From the NCBI RefSeq assembly GCF_904849725.1, contig NC_058521.1, positions 561,306,176 through 561,370,175 on the forward strand: 64,000 nucleotides of DNA, written 5' to 3'. Below are positions 45,381 through 57,376 of this stretch, in pieces. Origin of the DNA: Hordeum vulgare subsp. vulgare. Lineage: Eukaryota > Streptophyta > Magnoliopsida > Poales > Poaceae. The notes under the pieces are model-generated. The model was not told the origin of the DNA, did no database searches, and saw nothing but the letters and a program-made list of their open reading frames with translations. Within the stretch, counting starts at the first letter, position 1; the number at the start of each line of letters is the position of its first letter. The position numbers and the translations under genes were made by a program.

Positions 45381-48300
45381 TGATGGCTCTATATTTTACG
45401 CATTTTTAGAGCTCATTTCTTGCATGTTCTCTTTATATATCATGTCACATTGAACCAAATAGTAGTCCATTATGCATGTATACTGGTATTTTCACTTATC
45501 ATTGTGAGCATTGCACATTTAGTGTTTTGTTATTATTATTATTTTCTGGTGTCTATATGTGTTTTGAATTAACCTAGGATTAAGCACGATGAAAGAACCA
45601 AGGATGGGTTTGATACAGAGTCACCCAGGGGCCAGACTTAGCCATTCCAGAGGTCGGGAAAATGTTTTTTAAAGTACTCCAAATCACGATCCAAGACCAG
45701 GAATGGATCGACATTGTTCATACGAATCCAATGAGCCCGAGAACGTCAAATTCTGAGTTTGCATGAAGAATTGACGGCCTTTTACGGGAGGAGGACAAAG
45801 AGAAAGACAGCCTTTCAAATGATCGCGAGCGGTCATTTTGGTGGTCATTTGATGTGCAAAAAACTCTAAAAGTTGCTCTTCCAGACTGGATTCTTCATCG
45901 ATTTCATCCCCATTCGATCCCACGAGATCCTTGGCTCGTAAAGAAGAGATTGTCAGAGAACTTGACTCGTCTTGAGCCCTTGGATGAAGCCCATCAAGAG
46001 AGGAGGCTAGGGAGGCTCCTTATATAAGCCACTTCAACCCTAGCCTCTACAACACATCTCATTCATGAAGATCACATACATCTCCATATCCATTGTTGCT
46101 CCATCACCAGCATAGAGGAAGGGACAAGATCAAGAGGAAGAGGAGGAGGCTCCACCACCCGAGCACCGGACTTCAGGTCGGTGCCCTCTCCCACTGCGTC
46201 GACGCCATCATCACCTGTGGGAACCCCGACTTACGAGTCGAGATCTCTGAATGAACGTGCTTAGTGATCCGAGAGATGAATGCTCACCGAACACACATAT
46301 ACTGAATATTAAGAGTCTTACATCCATACATACCGTTTGATACAACAAATGACCATTGCGGTCAAGTCTTACATATATAGGGCCTTGAGGGCCAACACAC
46401 CAAACTGGACCAATAGTGGAAATATTGGTCAAAAGCGTGAACCCATGCCATCAGCCTTAACCTACAGGAATTCTGTCTGGGAAGCGTCCTAGCTCGCAAG
46501 AACGTCACCGAGTTACTCTTCACAAAATCATGTTCTCTCATACCTGGTCAATGAAATAACCAGTGGCAAGCCAATGAGTACTTTGAATGTACTCGCAAAC
46601 AACCCATGATATGAACAATGCAATTGAAAGGATAACCAACAATATGCATCCTTGGTGGATATCATCTCGGTTGTAAATAAACATGATCATGGATGTGCAT
46701 CATAAGCTAGATGTTGATTAGAAGAACATGTTACAGATATCAACATATTTGTCAAGGGCTGAACACTACCGCTTCACCCGATATGCCAGGTCACCAAACT
46801 TGGTCATATCAACTGTTTTATATTAACACCATTTCACCACATACTCACACACACTTGGTTTATGCGGAAACGACTAGACGTAGTTTAAGCAGCACCACCC
46901 AACTGTCCTTGACCGTGGATACGGCTATTCGAATAGTTTTACACTCTGCAGAGGTAGTACGCTAGACCCACGAGATCCGGGAAACTTCCGTGTCATCCAC
47001 GACTCGCGGTATATAATATACCCGAGGTAAGTACCCGATCAATGCCTTTACCCTGACGATACTAGACAAAGAGGTCCACTCGATTGGTACCCAGCCCACA
47101 TGTTGTACGTCTTACGAGCACCGACTCTGGATAGTATCAACCATGTGGGGACCAACGGTGTGCCTGGAACACGTAAAAACGACATAGTCGCCCTACCTGG
47201 CACGACCCCATCACGAGAGTGACCACACATCACTCCCGCCACTAGTAATATGGCTCTTTGCTAGCACCGAACAGAGTAATCAACAAAGCCCCGTCCCATA
47301 AAGGGGTAACGTGGTCGTACATGTAAGGTTGGGACGGTCGACACATCATAAATCTAATCCCATTTCTGAAACCATACACACACAAAATACCTGGTGCACC
47401 ACTTCTCCAAAAGTGGCCACCCAACTCATCATCACTCTCGGGCATTAGTTGCACCCGACGGGGTTTTCATAATCCTTTGATTTATACCAACATGATGCTC
47501 ATGCTTCTATGCTTAGCTCTACTTGTCAACATGATAATAGCGTAACCCTCGTAGGTGGTAGGATCATGCTCATAATGCAAGTGCTCTGGAGGAGCCATCG
47601 GTAACATCACTTCAATGATTTACCGATACTTATGATCACATGCAACGGAAATATTTGCTACACTAGCATGCAATATAACAAATGCTTAGTCATGGTGAAA
47701 GGGTTGCTTGCCTTGCTCACATAAGTCCTCGGGGTCTTCGAGGTCTTTCGGTCCAACTCCAAGTACTCCGTCTACCCGTCAACTGAGGCTTGCAATAGGA
47801 GGTTTGATCATCAGAGAATTTTGAATGGACGAATGGAGGGATAGGTGATCTTAAAAGAAGCCTATAGAAAATATCATGATAAAAATGAGTGGAGGCACTC
47901 ATTTAATAGAGCATAATTTTAAAAATATTTAGAAAGTTGTTTCACTGGATTTGGAGTTGAAATGATTATACTAGGAATTTTCTAATATGGAATAAATAGC
48001 AAAAGGGACCTATTTATTTATTGCCACAGAAATAAGTCATACAAAAATGTTGACCAAGGCTTAAAAAACAGGGAGTGATATTAGAAGACTCTGAAATTTG
48101 GAATCTCTCCATTTGGAGTGGGTTTAAACCCTATGGGATTTTTGAAAGGTGGGGCTAAATATATTCAAATCTGCTTTTGAATAAAGACATAACAGAGAAG
48201 TTGATTGGAAAAATGTGCAAAGTACATCTTTGGATAGCCCTTGATTTTAGGAACCTGCAGTAATTTGAATCAACCAATTTGGAGTTAAAATGAATTTATA

Positions 48301-51300
48301 AAGTATTTTTGAACATCCTGATAAAATAGAAAAAAATAAAGGTTTGCACCAGATGGCTATATTGCGCCCACCGGCGCGGGGGAGGAATTGGGCCGGCCCG
48401 ACGGCTCGGCCTGGCGAGGTGTGGCCACGCAGGAGGCGCCCAGTGCCCTTGACGCCTTTCGCGCGGGGAGGCGCACGTGGAGGAGTCCGCCTCCACTTAA
48501 CGCACCGGCCCGACCCTTGGCTCACTAACAGGGGGCCCGCTCGCCATGTCCTTCTTCTTCCTCCCACTAGGGCAGGGAGGAGTACAGGAGGGAGGGCAGT
48601 CGTGCTAGCCATGGTGCCTCTGGCCAGCTCCGGTCGAGGCGAGCACACCGGCGTCTTGGGGGGGCGCACCGCGCCCACCCCCATGCTCGTCGCCTGCGGG
48701 GGAGCCTTGGGGTGAGCTGCCCATGGCCACGGCAGAGAGCGGCGATGGAGGCCGTGGGGAGAGGAGTTCCGACCTCCTGGAGGGAAGAGGAAGGAGAGGA
48801 AGGGTGTTGCGGGTCTAGGGATGCCACTGGGGTGGCCAGAAGGGAAGGAGAGAGCCGCGTGCCTGGGGTTGGAGCTGCTCCCGGAGGGAGAGCTTCGGTC
48901 ATGGCAGGGCAGGAGGAGGAGAGCTTGGGAAATAAGGGGAGGTGCTCAGGAGGTTGCTAGGAGGGAGGAGGAGCTGAGTGTGAGCCAGAGAGGCTCGGGG
49001 GAAGAGGGGATAAGAGAGGGGGAGGGAGAGAGAGCTCGGGAGCTCTCTGGAGCTTCCTGGTGCATGGATGCCACGCACCCCAGAGGGAGCTTGGAAGCTA
49101 GCTGGTGCTGGGAAGTGGCTTGATCGGTCAAGGGGAAGGGCTGGGACATACACAGACAATTTGGTTCGGCTAGAAACGGCGTGGAGGAAAGAGACAAGGT
49201 GCAGAGCACCGTTTCTGCACTCCAGGGAGGTGGTCGCCACCCCACTTGGTGTCATGGGCCACCCCTTGGCCAGGCAAAGGTGTTAAACATGCAAGGCATG
49301 AGTGCCACAATGCACTGGTGGAGTTTGGACAGATATGGAGCTGGTTTGAATTGGTTTGAACACTGCTTAAATTTGCAGCAGGAAACTAGGGGCTGGCAAA
49401 AGTGGTTTTGAGAGGGGAAGTATTGGGGAAACATTATGTCTCACAGTGTTAGCTATGCAAGGACTACAACACTGCCAAGTTTCAGCACAAACAAGGGAGG
49501 GTAGCTAGTACTTGCTGTACAAAGCTACATTCCAGCCAGAAATCTAGTTGAAGATGTGCTCCTCATTTTATCCACATGAGCATGCCATCTCTCGGCTTGA
49601 ATTGATGCATTGGAATGCTCGGGGCCCTTTGGAAAGAGATGGGGGCTTTGGCTTAAGCAGAAGTGGGGCAAGAGGGGTAAAAATGGTGATCCAAGGGTGA
49701 AAATGAGAAGTAGATATATGGAGCCTCTCTCCAATAATTGACCTGTGGCCATGGAAATGCTACTGGAGGTAAAATGTAACTATATGAAGTTGTGGTAGAA
49801 AGTTGAGCTCAAGGGTTAAAGTGGAAGGGGCCAAAGTAGCCATTAAAGTGAGTGCACGCAAGGTGTTTGATGAGTGGTAGGGCAACCAGATGGAATTCAA
49901 TGGATATGAAACTTGGCAAGATCAAATAATAGATGAAAATAGGCTTGGACACCAAATTTGGGTTTTGATGGAGAAGGTTTCCAATGTAGACTTGGAAAAC
50001 CCATGAAATGGGCAGAAAATGGCCTTCTGCTTACAAAGCTATTCAAATAAATCCCCACAAAAGTTCGGGGTCAATTGGAGAAACTTTATAATGTAAAGTT
50101 TCTCAAAGTCAGAAATCAACATAGAGGGTTTTGAGGGGCTTGGGACAAGTTCTTCTATTCTCCTTGATGCACCACTTGGTGTGGATGCATTAGTAGAGTA
50201 TCAGAACATGCATATCAAATTGAACATAAATTTGAGATACTTGACAATGTGGAGTTGCTCAAATTTGGATCTGGACACATAAGGTTTTAGAGTAATTAGG
50301 GGAAGCAAATCAACTTGGAATGCAATGAAACTTCGCAAGATCATCAAACATATCATAGGTGACATGCTGGAATTTTACTGGAATTTATTGAGAATATTTC
50401 TTATATAAATATTCCAAAAGTATGAAATAGGCAGGAAGGGTTTTGAAGGGGTTTGCCCAATATTTTGAACATGACCATGTGTTGAAACTCATATATATGG
50501 AATATTTATGTCCACTCAGTTTCCCTATTTTTTCACAAATATTTTGAAAGCAATAAAAATAACTTTCCTTCATAAGAGACCATTTCTGGCCTCAGGGGAA
50601 GGCTTTTAAATAAAATAGTAAAATAACTTTAAAAATAATAATTTTGTGGTTTTGGTAAGACATTTTGATAATGGGTTTTAAATAAAATTATTGGGGCAAA
50701 ATAAATTCCCTAATTTGAGGACTTGTAGTACAAATCCCATCTCAGGGGTTTTCAAAGCTTAATTCAAAGAAATGCTTTTTGGTGAAAATAATATTTGGTA
50801 AAAATAGTTTCTGGTCCTAAACACATGGCATGATCATTAGGCAGGAGTTTTGGGCTAAGGAGGTGAGTGTGGAGGGTAACAAGAATCAATGAGAATCAAA
50901 CACAATCATATAAGCAAGGAAGCAAACAACAGTCACTTCAAGCATCACAAGTATTCACAAAAAAATTAATTGGTCCTAATTTTTGAAATAAGTTAATTAG
51001 TCAGGAAAGCTAAACATAGGGTGTTACATCACCATCATCTCCACCGCGCCGCCGCCTCCATCATCATCACCATCATCACCTCCTCCCTTCACCGGCACTC
51101 TGTCGGCTTGTAACTTGACCCTCTCCTTTATGTTTGAGTAGTTGTATTTGTTCTAAAGGATGCACATGAACTCTTCTATGATTAGTATTATTATTTCCAT
51201 GCGATCCAATATGTTCTTGTTCATGTTCAAGTTAGTATTCTCGCGGGTGTAGAGAGAAGGCCTCGCTCACACTATTGACGTGATTGACCGTGGAGGAATT

Positions 51301-51914
51301 GCTATCACTTCATAGGGTAGGACGTTGAGGGAATTCGAGGTGACAATAAAACCTCAATACCTAGTCTTTGCAAAGTTGATAGGGGAGTTCAGGTTAACCC
51401 ATATCTGGCCACGTCCATGGAGTGACCTTTAATTGTCATGTGTTGCAACCCCTGGGGGAGAACATATGATGGTGGTGTGTGTGGCACAAAGTCTACCTCG
51501 AGTACAACGTGCACTATACCGGGACTACCCACTTATGCATATGAAGAGTGGATAGAGGATATGATAGAGAGCATTTGCTCTGCAGTAGATGCGCGTGTCA
51601 TATTTGTAGTGATGACTTCAAAGTCCTGGATAACACTTTACTACTCAAGCACCTTCACCACTAACTTAGTATATTTTTATTACTGTTTTAGCTTCTTATT
51701 CTTAGTTTATCAAAACCCATTTTTTATTCTAGTTTTCCTAACAATGATAGAATAGACTATTTCCAGAGTTTGGTATGGGTGCATATGTGGCTGCGTAAAA
51801 GTGATAATGTAGTTACAATGTTTATGATGCCTTCCTATAAGCTTCCTATGGGTTTGACAATCTACTTCTCACAACGAAAGTGCTACAACATCCCTATGCA
51901 CTTGCATGACATCA
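45381..51914 (+). repeat. LTR I, Athila-like, split by a 4.8-kb solo LTR
   Basis: It starts TGATGGCTCTATATTTTACG and ends near GCATGACATCA at 51914, about 1,716 bp once the insert (46216-51028) and one tcacc are removed. A TATA-like CCTTATATAAGCC lies near 46017. It is preceded by a PPT-like tract and followed after nine bases by GCGTTGCCGGGGA, a truncated tRNA-Asp primer site. Confidence 0.7.
46216..51028 (+). mobile_element. Very long solo LTR (LARD/Sukkula-like size)
   Basis: It opens TGTGGGAACCCCGACTTACG and ends ACATAGGGTGTTACA, with tcacc on both sides (46211-46215, 51029-51033). At 4,813 bp it is in the size range reported for LTRs of barley LARD elements. It contains a GC-rich block at about 48350-49130 surrounded by AT-rich DNA, and no retrotransposon protein motif, so it is one LTR and not a small complete element. 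Open frames inside the GC-rich block look like composition effects. Family name uncertain. Confidence 0.8.
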
Positions 51915-51975
51915 AGCATTTTCTCGCGCGTTGCCGGGGAGTATGGCGCTTGGTTATTACTTACCCGCTCGCACT

Positions 51976-52720
51976 TTATTTGTTGCAGGACAGTATGTAC
52001 CTCGATGAAGTAGTCCTTCATAAGCATCTTGTCATTGAGAGCTTGGTCATGAGGAATACATAGCCGATAGACCATAGAACCATGCCTCTTTTTCTTCAGC
52101 CCCGCCTCAAATTCGTCGACGAGATGCAACAATAATATATTGTCGTCATTGTCATTAAGGATAAAATCTATTATGTCTGAATCATCGGACGAAGACGACA
52201 AGGACGAACTCCAATCCATCTACAAAATGCACACAAACCGACATGAGTTCCACTTGAACCTATTCCGACCGAATTCGAGTACAATATCACCCGAACATAG
52301 CTCGCATGCCGACCAAAGGTGCCCCCCGCCGCCCCTTTCTTCTCCACGTCGGCCGAAGCACCATCGCGCCGCCCTTTCTTATTGACGCATCCTGCCTTTC
52401 TTCTCCGTGCTGACCGAATCTACCCCGCACCGCCCTCTTCCCCCAACACGTGTCGGTCACAGTCACCAGAACCGACTGGATCAAGAAGCCACGATCCGCG
52501 GAGGCAAATGGTGACCTCCGCCACCGAAATTAGGTGGAATGGATGTGACGTCGGGCGACTGAGCTTTTGAGCGGCGCGGGACAGCCTGGCAGCACCTAGG
52601 GGCGGCGATGTGCGGCGACGGGGAGCGGAAGCGGGAAATGAAAGCTGACAGAAGTGGTTTGCACCAATTGAAAGGGGATATTGTAGAATCGGGCGAATTC
52701 CCGCACATATAGAGGAAATG
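51976..52720 (-). pseudogene. PIF/Harbinger transposase N-terminal fragment and leader
   Basis: A minus-strand frame starts at 52219 (MDWSSSLSSSSDDSDI) and has KKRHGSMVYRLCIPHDQALN and LMKDYF, the usual start of grass Harbinger transposases (compare HGGSVMGR and MRHYF in the one at 58425-59003). Homology ends after MKDYFIEV at about 51985, so the DDE domain is missing. 52220-52720 is GC-rich leader-like sequence. The left boundary meets retrotransposon sequence at about 51975. Confidence 0.62.
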
Positions 52721-52865
52721 GGCTCGCGAATCCGGGATCCCATATTTTTTTCTTTCAAAATGACACAATTTAAAATAGGACGCGGCTAGCGAGCGCCATT
52801 GCGCTTGTTCGCTGTAGCGGGTGCACTCTCAAAAGGATCCCCATGCGCCCCTGACGACAACCAAA
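52721..52865. other. Unassigned spacer
   Basis: 145 bp between the Harbinger fragment and the inverted-repeat element. It may hold the end of either one; I see no clear terminus. Confidence 0.4.
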
Positions 52866-54088
52866 AAGAGAGCACGTGCATTTATTTAGGTTTGCAAAAA
52901 AATGTCATAACTTTTGATTCGAGTGTCGAAATTTAGATCCGTTTTCACTATTGGATTTGTCACGACGAGTTCTTAAAAAGTAGATCCATATGGATAGATT
53001 TCGAAAAACAAATTGGGCAACTTTAGATGATATTGAGACAACTTTAGTTATATAGGAAAACAACTTATTTTTGGCCTAGTTGGACTACATATTTGGTTGT
53101 TTTTTGTAAAAATAAGAAAACCACACAAAACATAAGGCGCCTTTAGTGCTACGAACATGTAATTGCATATGGCTTATGCTTAATTGCCTACAAATACTAT
53201 GAAATTGATAAACATTGATGCCTAATTGCCTATTAATGATGACCAGTTGCCTACGATTGATGCTCAGTTCCCTACAAATACTGTAAAATTGCTTAATTTT
53301 GATGCTCAATTACCTATTACTGATGATCAATTGTCTACTGTTGATGTTTAGTTGCCTACCATTGATGCCCAGTTGCCTACTATTCATAAATAGTTTCCAT
53401 AATTACACTCGAGTATCACAAAAAAGTTAGCAACTTTTAGTGTGTTTTTGCGCAACTCTAGTGCATTTAACAAGCAACTCATGTGTATACACATGATACA
53501 ATTCATCTAGCATCAAAGTTGCTTCTGTTTAAAACTAAGGTTACCTCATCTAGCATCGAAGTTTCTTTAAAAAAATTCTTCAAAACATATTCATATGTGA
53601 TCTCATTTTGAAGTGTTCTTCACGAGGAACCCAACGATGAAAACATATCATAGTTTCGACACACGGTTTAGTTTTTTGAATTTTTTTTACAAGAATTAAT
53701 GCACATCCAACACATGAGGAGTCGGGAATGCACATCCAACCCATAATTTCAGTTTGAAAATAGCTACAATATCTGCCATGTGGTTGCTAAAGGGTGAAGT
53801 TAGTTAACCTTCTAGTAATGGTAGATAACTTTGAAGGAATTTTCGTTGATAGACGATCATAGTACGCACACTAATAAGAAGTTGTTTTTTAGCACTCAAG
53901 TCGTCTTAATATCACCCCAAAGTTGCTAAAAAAATTGGTGTAACCTATGCATATGGGATCTAGTTTTGAAGTACTCATCGCAAAAATACAATGATGAAAA
54001 CGGATTTGAAATTCGATGCTAGAGTCAAAAGTTATCGATTTTCGAAAATTTTGAAGCCCAAATAAATGCATGCACATGGAATCGGAGA
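52866..54088. mobile_element. Long inverted-repeat DNA element, unclassified
   Basis: 52866-52992 (GCACGTGCATTTATTTAGG, ATAACTTTTGATTCGAG, GATCCGTTTTCA) is matched in reverse by 53945-54088 (GTCAAAAGTTATCGATTTTC, AAATAAATGCATGCACATGG). A third, partial copy in the same sense as the right arm lies at 53585-53730. No transposase. Long arms suggest a Mutator-like or foldback MITE, but I found no convincing target duplication. Confidence 0.6.
53216..53383. repeat. 21-bp minisatellite, eight units
   Basis: Eight consecutive 21-bp units of the type TGATGCTCAGTTGCCTACNAT fill 168 bp: starts at 53216, 53237, 53258, 53279 (diverged), 53300, 53321, 53342 and 53363. It lies between the arms of the inverted-repeat element. 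Because the unit is a multiple of three it reads as a seven-residue repeat in open frames, but I see no gene. Confidence 0.82.
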
Positions 54089-54303
54089 TGGGTCTGCGCT
54101 ATCAGACGGGTACAACGCGTGCGTTGAGTGGGGTGAAATAATGCAACTGCACTTTTAAGTATTTGAGTTTAAAATATATGTCCGATCGACAATACCAAAC
54201 AAATTCCACAAATCAACTGTTATTATAATGGACGATCCAATTTACGAGATCGACTAGATCCAATTTACGAGATCGGCTAGAGATGCTAACCAGGTCCGGC
54301 TCA
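54089..54303. other. Unassigned sequence with a small tandem duplication
   Basis: GATCCAATTTACGAGATCG occurs twice in tandem near 54234-54280. Nothing else recognisable. Confidence 0.5.
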
Positions 54304-54772
54304 GACTACCCACAATGAGACTATCCATAATGAAAGTAACATAGGTAGTAACATAGATGTCACCTAAGCAAGAAATATGATGTGGCAACTAATTAATGAG
54401 AAAAGAGAGAAATTAAGTAACTTAGCATGTTACTCATACTAGGAGTAACATAGCGGATACCAAGGCAAGATGAGTCTATAGGCTAATAAATGAAATGCTC
54501 AATGTTACTACCAATATGTTACTATCCACTATGAAGGTAGTAACTTCGACTAATAACATATATATGTTACTACTCTATGTTACTCCCCATTGTGAGTAGT
54601 CTCAAAGTAACATAGGTAGTAACTTAGACTAGCGGATACCAAGGCAAGATGAGTCTATATGCTAATAAATGAAAGGCTCAATGTTACTATCCCTATGTTA
54701 CCATCCACTGTGGAGGTAGTAACTTAGACTAGTAACATACGTATCTTATTACTCCATATTATGAGTAGTCTC
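54304..54772. mobile_element. MITE with a duplicated right half
   Basis: 54317-54603 has about 40-bp inverted ends: GAGACTATCCATAATG... and ...CATTGTGAGTAGTCTC. 54604-54772 repeats the right half (AAAGTAACATAGGTAGTAAC to ATTATGAGTAGTCTC). The left end is also doubled (GACTACCCACAATG, GACTATCCATAATG). Superfamily not established. Confidence 0.7.
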
Positions 54773-56304
54773 TGATGGCCCACAAGTATAGGGGATCAAT
54801 CGTAGTCCTTTAGATAAGTAAGAGTGTCAAACCCAACGAGGAGAAGAAGGCTCTGATAAACGGTTTTCAGCAAGGTAATAACTGCAAGCACTGAAAGTAG
54901 CGGTAACAAGTGATGGTGTAGTGAGGTGAAACGTAGCAAGCGAAAAGTAACAAGTAACAAGTAGTAGCAACGGTGCAGCAAAGTGGCCCAATCCCTTTTG
55001 TAGCAAGGGACAAGCCTGAACAAAGTCTTATAAGAGGAAAAACGCTCCCGAGGACACACAGGAATTTCTGTCATGCTAGTTTCATCATGTTCATATGATT
55101 CACGTTCGTTACTTTGATAGTTTGATATGTGGGTGGACCGGCGCTTGGGTACTGCTCTTACTTGGACAAGCATCCCACTTATGATTAACCCCTCTCGCAA
55201 GCATCCGCAACTACGAAAGAAGAATTAAGACAACATCTAACTATAGTATTAAACTAGTGGATCCAAATCAGCCCCTTACGAAGCAACGCATAGACTGGGG
55301 TTTAAGCTTCTGTCACTCTAGAAACCCATCATCTACTTACTACTCCCCAATGCCTTCCTCTAGGCCCAAAGATGGTGAAGTGTTATGTAGTCGACGTTCA
55401 CATAACACCACTAGAGGAAAATACAACATACAACATATCAAAATACCGAACGAATACCAAATTCACATGACTATTATCAGCATGACTTATCCCATGTCCT
55501 CAGGTATAAAAGTAACTACTCACAAAGCATAATCATAATCATGATCAGAGGTGTAATGAGTAGCATCAAGGATCTGAACATAAACTCTTCCACCAAGTAA
55601 TCCAACTAGCATCAACTACAAAGACTAATCAACACTACTAGCAACCTTACAAGTACCAATCAGAGTCGTGAGACGGAGATTGGTTACAAGAGATGAACTA
55701 GGGTTTGGAGAGGAGATGGTGCTGATGAAGATGTTGATGGAGATGACTCCCCTCCGACGAGAGGAGTGTTGGTGATGATGATGGCGATGATTTCCCCCTC
55801 CGGGAGGGAAGTTTCCCCGGCAGGATCGTCCTGCCGGAGCTCTAGATTGGTTCTGCTCAAGTTCCGCCTCGTGGCGGCGGAGAATCCACGAAAAAGTTCC
55901 ACCCTCATTTTTTCTTGGACGAAACCCTTCATATAGCAAAAGAGGGGGGCCAGTGGGCCACTAGGGTGCCCACAAGCCCTGTTGTCGCGGCCAGGGGGAT
56001 AGGCCGCGGCAACCATGCTTGTGGGCCCCTGGAAGCTCCCCTCAGGTACTTCTTTCGCCAAATTTTTTTTATATATTCCCAAAAAATTCCACGTTGATTT
56101 TCAGGGCATTTGGAGTTGCGCAGAATAGAGGACTCAGACTTGCTCCTTTTCCAGTCCAGAATTCCAGCTGCCGGTATTCTCCCTCTTCAAATAAACCTTG
56201 CAAAATAAGAGAGAAAAGGCATAAGTATGGCACCACAAAGTATAATAACAGTCCATAAAGCGATAAATATCAACACAAAAGCATGATGCAAAATGGACGT
56301 ATCA
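54773..56304 (-). mobile_element. Solo LTR J, Gypsy type
   Basis: 1,532 bp, TSD gtctc (54768-54772, 56305-56309). On the minus strand it opens TGATACGTCCATTTTGCATC and ends CTTGTGGGCCATCA. This start is common in Triticeae Gypsy LTRs. No internal domain remains. The insertion lies exactly at the end of the MITE, whose last bases form the target duplication. Confidence 0.92.
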
Positions 56305-56349
56305 GTCTCTAACAAACGCGTCCCAGGCAAGAGCTCGACCCTCTGAGTA

Positions 56350-57376
56350 GAGCATCTCCAACGGTAGTGGTAAAACCGCGTCGCGCGTGAAAAATCTCCA
56401 AAATGGCGTGTTCGCGCCTCCTCGCGCTCTCCAGCGGTGGTGGCAAAATAGCGTGTGCAAAAAATTAGGGCCCTGCGTGCGGGGTTAAGTGGTAGCGCGC
56501 GCTTTAAATGTCGCGTCCGGTACAGCGTGCATTGCTCACCGCCCACTCCTCTTCCCCCTCTCTCTCCTCCCACGCGCGCACGGAAAATTCCAACCGCACC
56601 GCTGCCGCCTATGCCCAAAGAAGATGCCGCCGCGTCGCCCAAAACAACAGCGGCTACCGCGGCGTGCGCGCGCGTTCCGTGGGGACATTCTCCGCCGAGA
56701 TCCGCTCCGGCGAGATGCGACTCTTGCTCGGCACCTTCGAGATGACGCACGAAGCGGCACGCGCCTACGACGCCGCGGCGTGGCGCCTCGGTCGTCCCCG
56801 CCACTCGATGAACTTCCAGGACACACGAACGCGCGAGCAAGCGCAGGAGCTCGCGCCGCCGCCGCGCCTAGTCACCGCCGAGGAGCGCCAATGCGCCCGC
56901 GAGCAGGAGGAGCGTCTCCTCATCCCCGAGCAGGACGAGCGCGCCATGGCGCGCTGGAAGTAGCAGTTCCATGAGGACGTCGTGGCGGAAGGCGCATTCT
57001 CGGACGGCCAGAGGGCGGTGAGGGTGGCGGCGCGAGCGGAGAGACGCGCCCAGAAGGCCGTCGTCCACGCGCAGCTCGACGAGAACAACCCCGCGCTGCA
57101 TTGGGACGACGAAGACCCGAGGTGGGATGACCTCTGGCCGTCGTACGAGTACACGACATCGAACGACAGCGATTAGGAGGACTAGGCGTCGAAGAAGCGC
57201 GAGGATGAATTAGTTTTTTTTTCTTTGTCCGCTTGATCTTTGTAAAACTACGTTTTATCTAGCGCCCGTTGGAGCGCGTTGTATCCAACATTTTAATTTG
57301 ACGCCTCCGCTGAACCGCACCACCATCGCGCGCGAAAGCGATGAATGCAACGCTGGATAAAACAATGCCGCTCTCA
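56350..57376 (+). mobile_element. Harbinger-like non-autonomous element carrying an AP2/ERF ORF
   Basis: The left end is GAGCATCTCCAACGGTAG at 56350, like the termini of the elements at 57377 and 61832. The right end is unclear: CCCGTTGGAGCGC near 57265 shares only the CTCCAACGG core. The element is GC-rich and contains the AP2-domain ORF. Borders are therefore approximate. Confidence 0.55.
56508..57176 (+). pseudogene. AP2/ERF-domain protein inside a Harbinger-like element
   Basis: One frame of 223 codons with a single TAG at 56961-56963. Residues about 49-104 are a recognisable AP2/ERF DNA-binding domain: GYRGVRAR, AEIRSGEMRLLLGTFE, and the RAYD motif in HEAARAYDAAAWRLGRPR, ending MNFQD. 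Trp and other beta-sheet residues are partly replaced (RARSVGTF, usually RxRPWGxF). A Glu/Arg-rich stretch follows, then an acidic tail (WDDEDPRWDDLW). ATG at 56610, just before the domain, is out of frame by one base, so the original start may have been lost. AP2 domains bind GC-rich promoter boxes in plant genes; here the gene seems captured by or domesticated within a transposon. Confidence 0.78.

Noticed and set aside
48247..49286. Several overlapping open frames of 100-145 codons on both strands
   Set aside because: They coincide with the GC-rich block of the 4.8-kb solo LTR, overlap each other in many frames, and have Arg/Pro/Ala-rich compositions with no motif.
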